Translations under genes and position numbers: made by a program
Notes under the pieces: model-generated
What the model was told of the DNA's origin: nothing
Seen by the model: the letters and a program-made list of their open reading frames with translations, nothing else
Databases searched by the model: none
Virus record (IMG/VR): IMGVR_UViG_3300047157_000032
Location: 1-39,241 of that record
Length of the DNA: 39,241 nucleotides
Origin: a virus
Reading direction: 5' to 3' (one strand)
Part shown: piece by piece, positions 28,677-36,058 of the stretch
How the letters are laid out: each line of letters starts with the position of its first letter
Position numbering within the stretch: position 1 is the stretch's first letter

Positions 28677-28875
28677 ACTGCCCTCCCTCGTGTTCTATAA
28701 GTTTATCTAAGAACCACCGAGCTTTCTTTAGGTCTTCTATCCCATTTTTAAATCTCCATCTGCAGATGTATTTCATAGATGCGGTTAGGTAATCCATATC
28801 TTGGTCTAAGATAAAATCTATGACCTCAATATTACCCTGCTTATAATGGTTAGGATTTATGTTATCTTCGTCCAC
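28657..28875 (-). CDS. DUF3310 protein
   Basis: This 72-residue protein has NPNHYKQGNIEVIDFILDQ (residues 8-26), then ASMKYICRWRFKNGIEDLKK and ARWFLDKLIEHE. The NPxHY-x-x-G-IE-x-IDF and KY-x-x-R-x-x-K-x-x-x-EDLKKA-x-WFLDKLI pattern defines DUF3310, a family found across many tailed phages and sometimes called a nucleotide kinase in phage annotations. Its function is not settled. It overlaps the endonuclease gene by 19 bases. Confidence 0.8.
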   Translation of the reverse strand: MDEDNINPNHYKQGNIEVIDFILDQDMDYLTASMKYICRWRFKNGIEDLKKARWFLDKLIEHEGGQYGSNIK

Positions 28876-29222
28876 TTCTTAAGCTCCTTTATTTCTTTAG
28901 TTGAAAATATTTTAATATCATACTTATCACACCACTGTCGATAAGTAATCTTATTACCCTTGGCTACCTTAGAGTCTGGTCGTGGCATCAAGAAGATTAA
29001 ATCCTTGCCTTCAAATCTCATCTGTTCAGCAATTGATTTATACTTCTGTCTGTCACCACTACGGAAGAACCCTTTAACCTCTATATGATACTTACCCTTA
29101 ACAAAGTCAGGGGTGTAGTTCTTTCGTATCGTATAGGCTATCCTACAGGGCTCATACTTCCACTCTCTGCCTAGTGCTTCCGCACATTCTTTCTCTAGCT
29201 TACTCCGAAACTTTGTTGCCAT
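28857..29222 (-). CDS. Endonuclease I / Holliday-junction resolvase (T7 gp3-like)
   Basis: This 121-residue protein has RSKLE (E10), NYTPDF (D39) and HIEVKGFF (E48, K50), matching T7 endonuclease I active-site E20, D55, E65 and K67 in order and spacing. The length is close to the T7 protein (149 residues) but shorter at the C-terminus. It should resolve branched DNA before packaging. Its start overlaps the exonuclease gene by 23 bases. Confidence 0.85.
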   Translation of the reverse strand: MATKFRSKLEKECAEALGREWKYEPCRIAYTIRKNYTPDFVKGKYHIEVKGFFRSGDRQKYKSIAEQMRFEGKDLIFLMPRPDSKVAKGNKITYRQWCDKYDIKIFSTKEIKELKKWTKIT

Positions 29223-30085
29223 CTTTATCTACCTCTATAACTTGTGGTAAGTTCTCAACTTTAACTAAGTATCTCGGTCCGTTAGAGTACAGGAATGTTC
29301 TAAGCTCATCGCCCCAACACTCGTGCTTGTATGAACAGTAGCTACAACCTACAGGTAACTTCATATTACCAGACTTACCGTCAGGTATAGGTTCATAGCA
29401 TCTCTTAGGTGTCTTAGATAACTTAACTATATTCTTGATAGATTTAATTCTGTCTACTATCGAGAAGAAGTTTAGCTTAGTCCAGTACCACTGAGATTCA
29501 TCAGCCATATCATACTTGAGGTATGTTAGATGTCCGTTAGTCTTATCCATAACTAACCAACCAACATCCTTTGTATTCTCTGCGTGAGCATAGCCTTTGA
29601 TTTGGTCTATGTATCCAAAGGGGTCATCATTAATAAGTGAACCATCCTTGAATTTCTTAAACCCATAAGGTGAAGCTGACTTAACATCTGTTAGTACACC
29701 ATCAATCTTACAGTCCATAGAACCTTTGATACCATCTACTTCTACCTGCTTCTGTTCGTCTGTCACATCGTGACCAGCAGAGTTTAGTAAGTGCTAGTAT
29801 CATTTCTTCAATCAAGTGACCATAGAGGAACTTGATTCTAGTGTGAGGCATAAGTTCCTCACCTTTGTATCCATTATAAGAATACCACAGTTGTCTATCC
29901 TTCTTACCGATGTTAGACATTCTAAGTTTACGCTTATCAAACTTACTCTCTGTGATATTGTTTCGTAATATCTGCTTCACATTCTCACCGAAGTCATTTA
30001 TTACTTGCTCGACAGGTACACCATCTGCTATTTCTTTGGTGTCTATCATACGATATATATCGTCTACTAGTGTGTCTGTTGCCAA
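29200..30085 (-). CDS. RecB/Cas4-like PD-(D/E)XK exonuclease with a cysteine cluster, one frameshift
   Basis: The frames 30085-29708 and 29766-29200 join at a frame change near 29780 into one protein of about 295 residues. The PD-(D/E)XK core is visible as MDCKIDGVLTDVKSAS (D-x-D...DVK). Four cysteines follow near the C-terminus, CYEPIPDGKSGN and VGCSYCSYKHECW, arranged like the C-terminal part of an iron-sulfur cluster in AddB/Cas4-type nucleases. It likely provides the 5'-3' exonuclease function that T7 supplies with gp6. The TTG start (30085) overlaps the polymerase end by 19 bases. Confidence 0.75.
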
Positions 30086-31872
30086 GTTTTACCTACCTTG
30101 TATTCACCGTCCAGTGGACAGTTTAGATTAAAAGTTTTACCTGCTTTGATGATAGCTCCTACCGCTAGACCACCGAAGAAATCAGCTTGGTCATCTCTGA
30201 CCTCACACTGAAACTCATCGTGCACATTGAAACTCATCGTGCACATTCAGTACAAACTTATAGTCTATGTTGTACTGCTTAGCATATGTATCTAGTAACA
30301 CCAACGCTTTCTTCATTATAACCGCACCTGCACTCTGTAGTAGAGTGTTTAGTGCTGAATGTTCTGAGCGTATGTGTAGCTTCCTACCATCTAGTCCTGT
30401 TACCCACCCCTTCTTACTGGAGTCTGCAACCTTACTACGCAAGTGTTTTAACGCGGGAGTATTATCAAGAAAGTTCTTCTTAAGTATACGACCACGCTTT
30501 GCACCACCTCCTGCTACCTCGCCTATCTTAGTATCTCCTGCTCCGTATAGGAACGCATAGATAAAAGTCTTGGCTTGGTCTCTAGTCTGTAGTCCTGCTG
30601 ACTTCTGATTAGCACTGTGTATATCACCGTTAAGTATCTCATCAGTGTATGCCTTATCATCATTCATATAGTGGGCGAGCATTCTAAGCTCTAGTCCACT
30701 AGCATCACAACCCACCAGACTGTATCCATTAGGGACAGTCCATAAGTTACGACAGTCAGCACCATAACCACCCTCGAAACCCCACAAGATGCTACCATCT
30801 TACCGTGTCTAGTCGCAGGGACTTGAGCACAGTTAGGTTTAGAGTGTGTCATTCTACCGGTGACTGCACCGCAAGGGTTTACCCTACCGTGTACTCGACC
30901 AGTATGCTCATCAATAGCTTCTACCCAACTCTTAACCATAGCTATACGCTTGGTCAGTGTAAGGTAATCTACAATCAATTGTGCTTCGGGTATCTTAACA
31001 GTCTTAAGTACCTTCTCATCTACGATAGGGTTTCCCTTCTCAGTAAATGATTTAGGTTTCCAACCGAAGTGCTGGAGGTACTTAGCTATCTGTTGTCGAG
31101 ACCCAAGATTAAACTCTGGGTACTCATAGTATCCCCATTCTAAATATGTATTCCAAGTGTGCACCCTCTATCCAACTGTGCTTGATACCTCTTAGATATA
31201 CTACCATCCTTGTTGTGTGTCTTATCACCGGGATGCTTCAGGTTTATCCACACAGGCAGAGGTTCAAATTTCTTGTGTACCTCGTCCTCTATGTCTAGTA
31301 CCTTCTCCTTCATCTCAGCTAGTAGTTCATAAGCACGCTCCTCATTGAGTATCATACCGTTGTCGGTCTGCTCTCTGATGATGTCAGCAGTCTTATGTTC
31401 TATCTCTACTGCTAGTGAATCTTTGTCACCGGTGACAAGATGGTGATACAAAGCCTTAGTTACCCGCACATCCTGTTGGCAGTAAGTCTAACATCTCGTG
31501 GCTATACTCTTCCCAACCACCTTGATAGTCATCTTTGTAATTGCCTAGTCTCTCACCCCAAGACCTTAAACTATGTCCACCATCAAGGCTAGGGTTATGT
31601 AGTCTGCTAAGTACGAGAGTGTCCCGTAGATTAAAAGCCCAATCCATCCCAGTAAGCCTACGCAAAATAGGAACATCAAAATTAATAATGTTGTGTCCCA
31701 CAAGAGTGTCGACACTTTCTGATGCCAACCATTTTCGAAAAAGTCCATTGGCTTCTCCTCCTATAAAATTATAAACAGTAGACTCACCGTCATCAAGCAT
31801 CGCACAAATGCAATGTACTTTAGTAGCGTTGAGTCCATCAGTTTCTATGTCAAAAAAAGCTGTGTTCATCAT
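30067..31872 (-). CDS. polA: DNA polymerase A (T7-like, with 3'-5' exonuclease), several frameshifts
   Basis: Four consecutive pieces form one polymerase of about 600 residues. The N-terminal exonuclease has FFDIETDGL (D7, E9) and NLRDTLVLSRLHNPSLD, then a damaged YCQQDVRVTKALYHH. The polymerase domain has motif A DASGLELRMLAHYM, motif B RDQAKTFIYAFLYGAG, LDGRKLHIRSEHSALNTLLQ and motif C NVHDEFQ. A 19-bp tandem duplication at 30210-30247 breaks the C-terminal frame, after which EVRDDQADFFGGLAVGAIIK and a stop at 30067 follow. It is a T7-type replicase; no thioredoxin-binding loop is obvious. One palindrome copy (31425-31436) codes VTGD. Confidence 0.9.
30210..30247. repeat. 19-bp tandem duplication inside polA
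   Basis: GAAACTCATCGTGCACATT occurs at 30210-30228 and again at 30229-30247. Removing one copy restores the frame across motif C of the polymerase, so it is either a recent slippage event or a consensus error. Confidence 0.9.
31425..31436. repeat. Palindrome GTCACCGGTGAC, copy 3 (polA)
   Basis: Exact copy, extended to a 16-bp palindrome TTGTCACCGGTGACAA; the coding frame gives V-T-G-D-K-D. Confidence 0.9.
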
Positions 31873-33502
31873 CTACCTCCGTTAATCTTCCGGTGTCACT
31901 GTCATACTGTAGCTTACAAGCGGGACCAGTAAGACCTGAGAACCTATTCTTTATAACCCTTAGTGTAGTCTGGTTACGAATGATAGGGTCATCGTCCTGT
32001 TGATTACGCTCTAATCCTATTACAATGTCAGACAACTGAGCAATTGCTGCGGAACCTCGAAGCTCTGAGAGGCTCACCTGTCCACCTTCTTCGTGAGCCC
32101 TGCCTTGTGGTCTCCTAAGATGAGATATAAGGAACAAGCCTACGCCAGTCTCCTGTACTATCTTACGGAGCTTAGTCATAATGGCATCAATCGCCTTACG
32201 CTCATCAGCTATACCGTCTTGGTCACTGACTACGATAGACAAGTGGTCCAATACAATCCACTGACAATCATAGGATTTAGCATAGGTTCTAATGACATTA
32301 AGTAGTGAGTCCTCTGACATACTACCGAAGTGGTCATAGAAGAACACATTCTTATCGCCAACTGACTTCTTCCACAGTGCTTTCTTATCCGAATCACTCA
32401 GCTCTCTTTCGTACTGAGGTATATGGATAGGAGCATTAGCTTCGATAGACATCAAGCCTTTAACAGTACGCTCGATGGATTCTTCCAAGTGAATGATAGC
32501 TAGGTTATCATCAGTGTTGTTAAGTATGTAAGACTCTAGTTCCTTAACGACACTAGTCTTACCCATACCAGAGCCACTGGTGATAGTTACTAACTCTTTT
32601 GCTCTGAATCCATAAGTCAAAGTGTTAAGACCTTGCCACGGATAGTCGACAGTAAGTAGGTTCTCATCCTTAAGTAGATGTTCCCAAGTATCCTTACCTC
32701 TGATGATACCTGCCGGAGTGTAAGACTCAGCAGACCACCAAGCATTGGTGAACTCCTTGACCTTTCCGTTCACTAGCATATCACTAGCGTCCTTCATAGG
32801 TAGCTTGCACACCTTGAGCTTACCAACAGATATAATATCTTGACAGGCTTTCACCGCATCAAACCCTGCTTGGTCTTGGTCAAAGCACAGCACCACATTA
32901 TCAAACGACTCGATGTATTCTAGATTGTCTTTGATATCTCGTGACGCAGAAGACGCCCCGTTCTTAAGGGAGACCACCTGCCACTTGCCATCGAACATTT
33001 CTGAAATCGAGAGGGCGTCAATTTCACCTTCACAGATAGTCAGATACTTACCACCGGAGCGGTTAGCATTTTGTCCGAACAGACCAGAGCCTTTGTTCGT
33101 TCCTATTATTTGAAACTCTTTGGTTTCGACAGTTCTCTCTTTATAGCCGAGTAGCCTGTTGCTCTCGTTAGAGTCGTAGTATGGATAGTAATGTTTCTCT
33201 ATCTTACCGGTCTTGTCGTAACCTACAGTCACACCAAACTTAGATGTGATGTTAGATGATATGCGTCTGTCTTTAATTGACGCACCAGATACACCTCTCG
33301 GTGTGATTGTCTGCATAACTGATACCTCCTCATAATCTTTGTCACCGGTGACACTCTTTTGATAGTGACCACAGGCGTTACAATAACCGTGACCATCAGA
33401 ATAGATAGCTAGGTTATCACCTGCTCTGTCCCCACCTGTATCTCTACAGGCAGGGCAGGGCTTATGCTCTACAAAAGTAGAATGATTATGCGAAGAACTC
33501 AC
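31850..33502 (-). CDS. Primase-helicase (T7 gp4-like)
   Basis: This 550-residue, uninterrupted protein has all three parts. A zinc ribbon, CPAC (C16, C19) and CNAC (C41, C44), recognises priming sites. The TOPRIM primase domain has TICEGEIDALS (E158) and NVVLCFDQDQAG (D208/D210). The RecA-like helicase has Walker A TSGSGMGKTS (K315), Walker B WIVLDHLSIVVS, and HLRRPQGRAHEEGG with SELRGSAAIAQLSD. A GTG start overlaps the ssDNA-binding protein by 17 bases. A palindrome copy (33341-33352) encodes VTGD directly after the zinc ribbon, as in PolA. Confidence 0.95.
   Translation of the reverse strand: MSSSHNHSTFVEHKPCPACRDTGGDRAGDNLAIYSDGHGYCNACGHYQKSVTGDKDYEEVSVMQTITPRGVSGASIKDRRISSNITSKFGVTVGYDKTGKIEKHYYPYYDSNESNRLLGYKERTVETKEFQIIGTNKGSGLFGQNANRSGGKYLTICEGEIDALSISEMFDGKWQVVSLKNGASSASRDIKDNLEYIESFDNVVLCFDQDQAGFDAVKACQDIISVGKLKVCKLPMKDASDMLVNGKVKEFTNAWWSAESYTPAGIIRGKDTWEHLLKDENLLTVDYPWQGLNTLTYGFRAKELVTITSGSGMGKTSVVKELESYILNNTDDNLAIIHLEESIERTVKGLMSIEANAPIHIPQYERELSDSDKKALWKKSVGDKNVFFYDHFGSMSEDSLLNVIRTYAKSYDCQWIVLDHLSIVVSDQDGIADERKAIDAIMTKLRKIVQETGVGLFLISHLRRPQGRAHEEGGQVSLSELRGSAAIAQLSDIVIGLERNQQDDDPIIRNQTTLRVIKNRFSGLTGPACKLQYDSDTGRLTEVDDEHSFF
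33341..33352. repeat. Palindrome GTCACCGGTGAC, copy 4 (primase-helicase)
   Basis: Exact copy; the coding frame gives V-T-G-D-K-D, sharing 19 identical bases (GTCACCGGTGACAAAGATT) with the polA copy. Confidence 0.9.
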
Positions 33503-33896
33503 TCGTCTCAGAGTCTGCAGATTTGTACCCTTCGGTACGCTTAAGTACCTTTACTGCGGTCAAGTAAGTAGCTACCCCGTGTTGTGGGTGCTCTTGTCCT
33601 GCTTTCCATAGTACCTGTACTTCGCTTTCAGCTCCAAAATCGTGTCCGATTGATTCGCCATCATCAGCCATCTTCACCATATCAAAAGACAACGGATACT
33701 TTGTAGAAAACTTACGAGCCTTGTAAGACCCTCCATCTTCTGTCTGAATGGTGCGAACCTTAACACCTGCTGACTCTAGTGCTTTGGCTTCTTTATCATC
33801 AACAGAGACAGTAAGTGTGTACTTACCGGTATCCTCACCGTTGAATTTTTCTGTACTGTCTAGATAGACATACTTTGCTATACCTTTAGTTATCAT
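33486..33896 (-). CDS. Single-stranded DNA-binding protein
   Basis: This 136-residue protein has several beta strands in an OB-like arrangement (AKYVYLDSTEKFNGEDTGKY, ESEVQVLWKAG, VATYLTAVKVLKR) and ends with an acidic, aromatic tail SETSEFFA, as in T7 gp2.5-like proteins where the tail recruits replisome partners. It is the first gene of the replication operon, with GAGG upstream of the ATG. The family call depends on context and the tail rather than a strong motif. Confidence 0.7.
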   Translation of the reverse strand: MITKGIAKYVYLDSTEKFNGEDTGKYTLTVSVDDKEAKALESAGVKVRTIQTEDGGSYKARKFSTKYPLSFDMVKMADDGESIGHDFGAESEVQVLWKAGQEHPQHGVATYLTAVKVLKRTEGYKSADSETSEFFA

Positions 33897-33916
33897 AGTT
33901 TTTCCTCGGAGCCCTG

Positions 33917-33957
33917 AAAAAAAAGACTGCTGTGACGGACTCTAAATCACAACAGTC
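33917..33957 (-). terminator. Leftward intrinsic terminator between the tRNA-like RNA and SSB
   Basis: On the minus strand GACTGTTGTGA pairs with TCACAGCAGTC (one G-U pair) and eight T residues follow. It sits about 20 bases before the SSB start codon, so it would stop transcripts of the small early genes and tRNA-like RNA, with any read-through feeding the replication operon. Confidence 0.85.
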
Positions 33958-33982
33958 GTATAAATATTATATCATAAAAGAA

Positions 33983-34131
33983 ATTAGAGATACAGGGTGG
34001 ACTTGAACCACCGACTCAGTACTTCTGTGTGTATACCCACTTCATACTGTATTCATTACCTAGTAACAGGCTGGTTTGCACAAGAAGTATCCTTCTTCCC
34101 TCCCCACTAGCTGAACTACTGTATCTCTAAT
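33983..34131 (-). ncRNA. tRNA-like structured RNA of about 149 nt
   Basis: A perfect 13-bp stem (ATTAGAGATACAG with CTGTATCTCTAAT) closes the element. Directly next to the 3' strand is a canonical T arm (33996-34012), GGTGG-TTCAAGT-CCACC, with no gap, as in a tRNA. After the 5' strand comes TA-GTTCAGCTAGTGG, which looks like the start of a D arm. The inside is about 60 bases longer than a normal tRNA, no clean 5-bp anticodon arm was found, and instead there is an AAGAAG-GATA-CTTCTT hairpin and a CAGTA...TACTG stem. It may be a tRNA with an insert, a tRNA-derived RNA, or a tRNA mimic. Confidence 0.6.
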
Positions 34132-34200
34132 CACTCTTACTTAAGACTCAACTAAAGTGATAATTATTATGGTTATCTCTTTAATTGAATCTATAGTAAT

Positions 34201-34229
34201 ATTTTAAACTATTCCTCACCCAATGTCAA
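34201..34229 (-). promoter_or_regulatory. Sigma70-type promoter for the tRNA-like RNA and replication operon
   Basis: On the minus strand TTGACA (34224-34229) is followed by a 17-base spacer and TAAAAT (34201-34206), then ATTACTATAGAT, the same 12 bases that follow the -10 box of the late-arm promoters. It overlaps the last codons of the zinc-ribbon gene at 34216-34395. Confidence 0.8.
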
Positions 34230-34395
34230 TAGTAATATCTTCTTTTTTTAGTACCTCATCATCATCTAAATAAGAATAAGGATTGGAGTGGTATCTACAG
34301 ACACCACACAAGTCTAGATATTGTGTTCTATCAACAGGGTCCTTTGCTTTAGACTCCCATTCAGTGAGCAGGGCGTCACAACATTTACATCGCAT
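34216..34395 (-). CDS. Small zinc-ribbon protein
   Basis: ATG 34395, six bases after GAGGAGG, is a better start than the upstream GTG. The product begins MRCKCCDALLTEWESKAKDP and has YLDLCGVCRYH, so CxC/CxxC pairs (C3, C5 or C6 and a later CxxC) form a zinc ribbon. The tail is acidic (DDDEVLKKEDITIDIG). Such small zinc ribbons are common early phage proteins with regulatory roles; the target is unknown. Its 3' end overlaps a promoter. Confidence 0.65.
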   Translation of the reverse strand: MRCKCCDALLTEWESKAKDPVDRTQYLDLCGVCRYHSNPYSYLDDDEVLKKEDITIDIG

Positions 34396-34675
34396 CGAAA
34401 TCCTCCTCACTTAGTATGTCTTTATTCTCATAGGTGATAGCAGTACCATCATCATTGTAGAATGGTAAGTCTTCGTTAGGTTCATAATCTGTCACTGGTG
34501 ACAAACTTTCTTCCCTACCAATAGACCAGTTAGGGTCTTTCATAGAGTGTATTCTAGCATCAATCTCTGTCATACCTTTAGCCATACAGTTGCCTTCACC
34601 GTCAGTCACAAAGTATGTGTACTTCTGGTCTTCATATATCTCAGCCAATCTACTTATCAGTGGTTTCTTGTGCAT
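34385..34675 (-). CDS. Small early protein, 96 aa
   Basis: The protein starts MHKKPLISRLAEIYEDQKYT and has FVTDGEGNCMAKGMTEIDAR, and later an acidic tail. A palindrome copy (34491-34502) encodes LSPVT here, as it does in the tail tube A gene. No family recognised. It overlaps both neighbours. Confidence 0.55.
   Translation of the reverse strand: MHKKPLISRLAEIYEDQKYTYFVTDGEGNCMAKGMTEIDARIHSMKDPNWSIGREESLSPVTDYEPNEDLPFYNDDGTAITYENKDILSEEDFDAM
34491..34502. repeat. Palindrome variant GTCACTGGTGAC, copy 5 (96-aa gene)
   Basis: One mismatch in the centre; the coding frame gives L-S-P-V-T as in the tail tube A gene. Confidence 0.85.
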
Positions 34676-34802
34676 TTACTAACTCCTCTATTATTTCCAT
34701 AAGTTCTTTAATTTTCTCCTCTAGCTTGTCGTTCTTACGCTTGAGGTCCCTGTTTATTTCTAATGCCTGCTTGTAGACATTCATATTATAGTTAGGATTC
34801 AT
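34650..34802 (-). CDS. Small coiled-coil protein, 50 aa
   Basis: MNPNYNMNVYKQALEINRDL and KRKNDKLEEKIKELMEIIEE form one long charged helix, ending NAQETTDK. Its start overlaps the upstream stop (ATGA) and its end overlaps the next start by 26 bases. The overlaps and a plausible helix are the support; function unknown. Confidence 0.5.
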   Translation of the reverse strand: MNPNYNMNVYKQALEINRDLKRKNDKLEEKIKELMEIIEELVNAQETTDK

Positions 34803-35092
34803 TTCGTGTTCCACCCATCGTTATTTAATTTCTCTTGTAACTCCTTAATATAATGTTCTTGTGCTCTCTGTTCTTCTTGGAGCCAAAGAATTTGATGTTG
34901 TAAGTCCTGCATTATACCTAAATAACTCTGAGGGTCAACATAATAGCCACCTTGAGCCAGATAATCTGCCTGTGGGTGTAATCTCCCGTCTTTTCTAAAG
35001 ATTAACTCTCCGTACTCTTCTTTTATATTGAATTTCCTGTCGAGTTCTTCGTCTAAATCCTTAACATCGCTTGCATATACGCTTATTTCCAT
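34799..35092 (-). CDS. Small early protein with C-terminal coiled coil, 97 aa
   Basis: The first half, EISVYASDVKDLDEELDRKF, is acidic; the middle has PQADYLAQGGYYVDPQSYLG and the last 40 residues, LQHQILWLQEEQRAQEHYIK, form a coiled coil. It precedes and overlaps the small coiled-coil gene, so they may form a pair. No family recognised. Confidence 0.5.
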   Translation of the reverse strand: MEISVYASDVKDLDEELDRKFNIKEEYGELIFRKDGRLHPQADYLAQGGYYVDPQSYLGIMQDLQHQILWLQEEQRAQEHYIKELQEKLNNDGWNTK

Positions 35093-35100
35093 AATATCTC

Positions 35101-35295
35101 CTAAAAATTAACAGTGTATTCGACTCCAGAATCAACCAGAGTCTGTAAATGCCTAGCTTTTCGTCCGTAAACTGTAACTAAGCGGTGATTATCCTCAAAA
35201 TCAGCATCTTGGTAGAGCCTAGTCACTCTTTTCAGCTCTACCGCAGTGTCAATTAGCTTGATTTCCTTGAGAGGGCTCCAATCTCTGCCACTCAT
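35101..35295 (-). CDS. Small early protein, 64 aa
   Basis: MSGRDWSPLKEIKLIDTAVE is followed by KRVTRLYQDADFEDNHRLVT and VYGRKARHLQTLVDSGVEYT. Basic and compact, no recognised family. Its ATG overlaps the upstream TGA (TGATG). Confidence 0.5.
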   Translation of the reverse strand: MSGRDWSPLKEIKLIDTAVELKRVTRLYQDADFEDNHRLVTVYGRKARHLQTLVDSGVEYTVNF

Positions 35296-35618
35296 CAGTC
35301 AATCAAGTCCATATAGGCTCTGATATTGTTCTCAATGAACCAATTCTTGCCCTTGTTGAAGTCTTTGTATAGTTTTCTGGCTTCTTTATAGTCACCCATA
35401 GTGCCTAACTCGATGTGCTCGTGATAAGACTGCATCGTATGGTCATAAATAGCCAGTTCTACCGGATTCATCTCGACAGTGACCCCAGAATATGGGTTCT
35501 GCCTTGTGTTTTTCTCCGGTTCGAGCCACATATGGGCTCCAAAGGGTAGCTTTTCTATATCATAGCCCCAAGATTTGTATAAATCTTCACGTTTTACCGT
35601 CATTTCTTCCTGTGTCAT
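35295..35618 (-). CDS. Small early protein, 107 aa
   Basis: The protein has WGYDIEKLPFGAHMWLEPEK, then NPYSGVTVEMNPVELAIYDH and KEARKLYKDFNKGKNWFIEN. It is preceded by a 21-bp ribosome-site repeat shared with the gene at 35861-36028. The middle phrase SGVTVEMNPVELAIYDHTM looks like a conserved early-phage protein, function unknown to me. Confidence 0.55.
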   Translation of the reverse strand: MTQEEMTVKREDLYKSWGYDIEKLPFGAHMWLEPEKNTRQNPYSGVTVEMNPVELAIYDHTMQSYHEHIELGTMGDYKEARKLYKDFNKGKNWFIENNIRAYMDLID

Positions 35619-35636
35619 AAGACCTCCTAGTCTTTT
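35616..35636 (-). promoter_or_regulatory. Ribosome-site hairpin repeat, copy 1
   Basis: AAGACTAGGAGGTCTT followed by ATG: AAGAC and GTCTT can pair and expose the AGGAG site in the loop. An identical 21-bp copy lies at 36026-36046. The stem also contains the stop codon of the upstream gene. Confidence 0.65.
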
Positions 35637-35860
35637 GGTTTATTTTGTTGTCTCTCGTAAAGTATATCAAACTTCCGAGTAGCTAGATTATCTATCATTT
35701 TCTTGATTCTGTCAAGGTATTTTGTCATAGAATCTAGTTCTTTGTAGTCAACTAATAGATATAGTTGGTGATGGTCCTGAAATTTCTTCTGAAATTCTTC
35801 AAGGGTGACATCAACTGTGCCATCACCCCACGCTTTTTCTACTGATACTGTTTTACTCAC
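35627..35860 (-). CDS. Small early protein, 77 aa
   Basis: GTG start directly after the upstream stop gives MSKTVSVEKAWGDGTVDVTL, then EEFQKKFQDHHQLYLLVDYK and a helical end with KFDILYERQQNKPKD. No recognised family. Confidence 0.5.
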   Translation of the reverse strand: MSKTVSVEKAWGDGTVDVTLEEFQKKFQDHHQLYLLVDYKELDSMTKYLDRIKKMIDNLATRKFDILYERQQNKPKD

Positions 35861-36028
35861 TTAATTTTCTCCTCTATAAATAGCGTGAACCTCAATCTGA
35901 CTCTCTGAAATATGCTCCTCGTCAGATACTTTACGCTTTAAAATTTCGATTGCTTCCGCTTCTGTTTCAGCGTCCACATAATCCCACTGGTTTTTGGTAA
36001 TGTCATACCCTAAATGCCATACTTGCAT
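35861..36028 (-). CDS. Small early protein, 55 aa
   Basis: MQVWHLGYDITKNQWDYVDA is followed by ETEAEAIEILKRKVSDEEHI and ends VHAIYRGEN. It has a strong AGGAGG site inside the hairpin repeat at 36026-36046 and no gap to the next gene. It was too short for common length cut-offs. Function unknown. Confidence 0.6.
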   Translation of the reverse strand: MQVWHLGYDITKNQWDYVDAETEAEAIEILKRKVSDEEHISESQIEVHAIYRGEN

Positions 36029-36046
36029 AAGACCTCCTAGTCTTTT
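36026..36046 (-). promoter_or_regulatory. Ribosome-site hairpin repeat, copy 2
   Basis: The second identical 21-bp copy of the AAGACTAGGAGGTCTT-ATG element, here before the 55-aa gene. One of two places in the window where sequence around a start codon is duplicated exactly. Confidence 0.65.
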
Positions 36047-36058
36047 AATTAAAATTGT

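Larger units (their letters stand above)
33897..34215. other. Non-coding control region before the replication operon
   Basis: No credible gene lies here. It holds a leftward promoter (its -10 box is at 34201-34206), the tRNA-like RNA (33983-34131) and an intrinsic terminator (33917-33957), and then the SSB ribosome site. The arrangement promoter, structured RNA, terminator, first gene suggests a transcribed small RNA with part of the transcripts reading through. Confidence 0.7.

Noticed and set aside
29762-29774. GTCACATCGTGAC as a ninth palindrome copy
   Set aside because: The arms match but the centre differs in sequence and length, and the flanking AAA bases are absent.
33988-34125. An ordinary tRNA gene or tmRNA
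   Set aside because: At about 138 nt between acceptor ends it is too long for a tRNA and too short for a tmRNA, and no anticodon arm or tag reading frame was found.
33897-34215. A cobalamin riboswitch linked to the B12-dependent reductase
   Set aside because: The B12-box bases are absent and the structure fits a tRNA-like element better.
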